This document shows, piece after piece, positions 29,977-30,051 of a stretch of 30,051 bases of DNA; position 1 is the stretch's first letter, and every line of letters starts with the position of its first letter. The DNA is from a virus: positions 1 to 30,051 of IMG/VR virus record IMGVR_UViG_3300046819_000092. One strand, written 5' to 3'. The translations under genes were made by a program, and so were the position numbers. The notes under the pieces are model-generated. The model had not been told where the DNA came from and ran no database searches. It worked only from the letters and a program-made list of their open reading frames with translations.

Positions 29977-30051
29977 GAACTATTTGCGGATAATAAGAGT
30001 AATACTAGAAACATTCCTACCTATTGACTTCAAAGTATAAGAAAGTTTTAA

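Noticed and set aside
29943-30014. Longer 81-aa form of the last gene as the main product
   Set aside because: Its start would lie upstream of the extended -10 promoter, while the internal ATG has GGAG at good spacing. Kept only as an alternative.
1-30051. tRNA genes, CRISPR arrays, diversity-generating retroelement, insertion sequences
   Set aside because: No cloverleaf, regular repeat-spacer pattern, reverse transcriptase or transposase was found on reading both strands.

Overview
The window is the structural and packaging part of a tailed bacteriophage (or prophage) with a lambda-like, long non-contractile-tail layout. From about 6.0 to 29.7 kb the rightward genes follow the lambda order closely: small and large terminase (GpA family), W connector, B portal, C protease with a nested scaffold, D decoration, E capsid, Z, a likely FII stopper, a U-like terminator, V tube, G and GT chaperones, H tape measure, then M, L, K, I and J. 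The DNA is AT-rich throughout. A lambda-type tail tip suggests a Gram-negative host, but the host species cannot be named from this sequence. There is no integrase, repressor or replication gene, so lifestyle is undecided.

Layout. (1) 1-1327: a consensus sigma70 promoter, then four small rightward genes that overlap or nearly abut; the first is a helix-turn-helix protein and the rest are unknown. (2) 1361-5873: a leftward operon of seven genes, read from the right as a basic unknown protein, a coiled-coil/membrane (XhlA-like) protein, a small beta-rich protein, a two-domain lectin-like protein, two small appendage-type proteins, a fibre-like protein with a collagen-like linker, and a GH24 endolysin. 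(3) 5874-6002: a divergent control region in front of terminase, and a plausible place for cos. (4) 6003-13049: packaging and head genes. A strong internal promoter, enclosed in a perfect inverted repeat, lies in front of the protease/scaffold/decoration/capsid block. (5) 13050-17445: a hairpin and an HNH endonuclease, then tail completion genes, the tube gene, a rho-independent terminator, and the tail chaperones. (6) 17420-29742: tape measure, tip complex, central tip protein J, three tail accessory genes and a three-TM-type holin. (7) 29743-30051: a terminator and a small leftward gene with its own extended -10 promoter.

Several features escape plain ORF calling: a -1 programmed frameshift (A AAA AAC) joining G to a 128-residue T segment that has no start codon of its own; an internal start giving a Nu3-like scaffold inside the protease gene; and a 50-residue gene just before the tube gene. 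The most unusual signals are a 16-bp perfect inverted repeat covering the ribosome-binding site and first two codons of both the holin and the convergent small gene; a homologous beta-rich domain present both in the leftward cassette and inserted between M and L; an L protein lacking the region that carries the Fe-S domain in lambda; and lysis genes split between two oppositely oriented operons.
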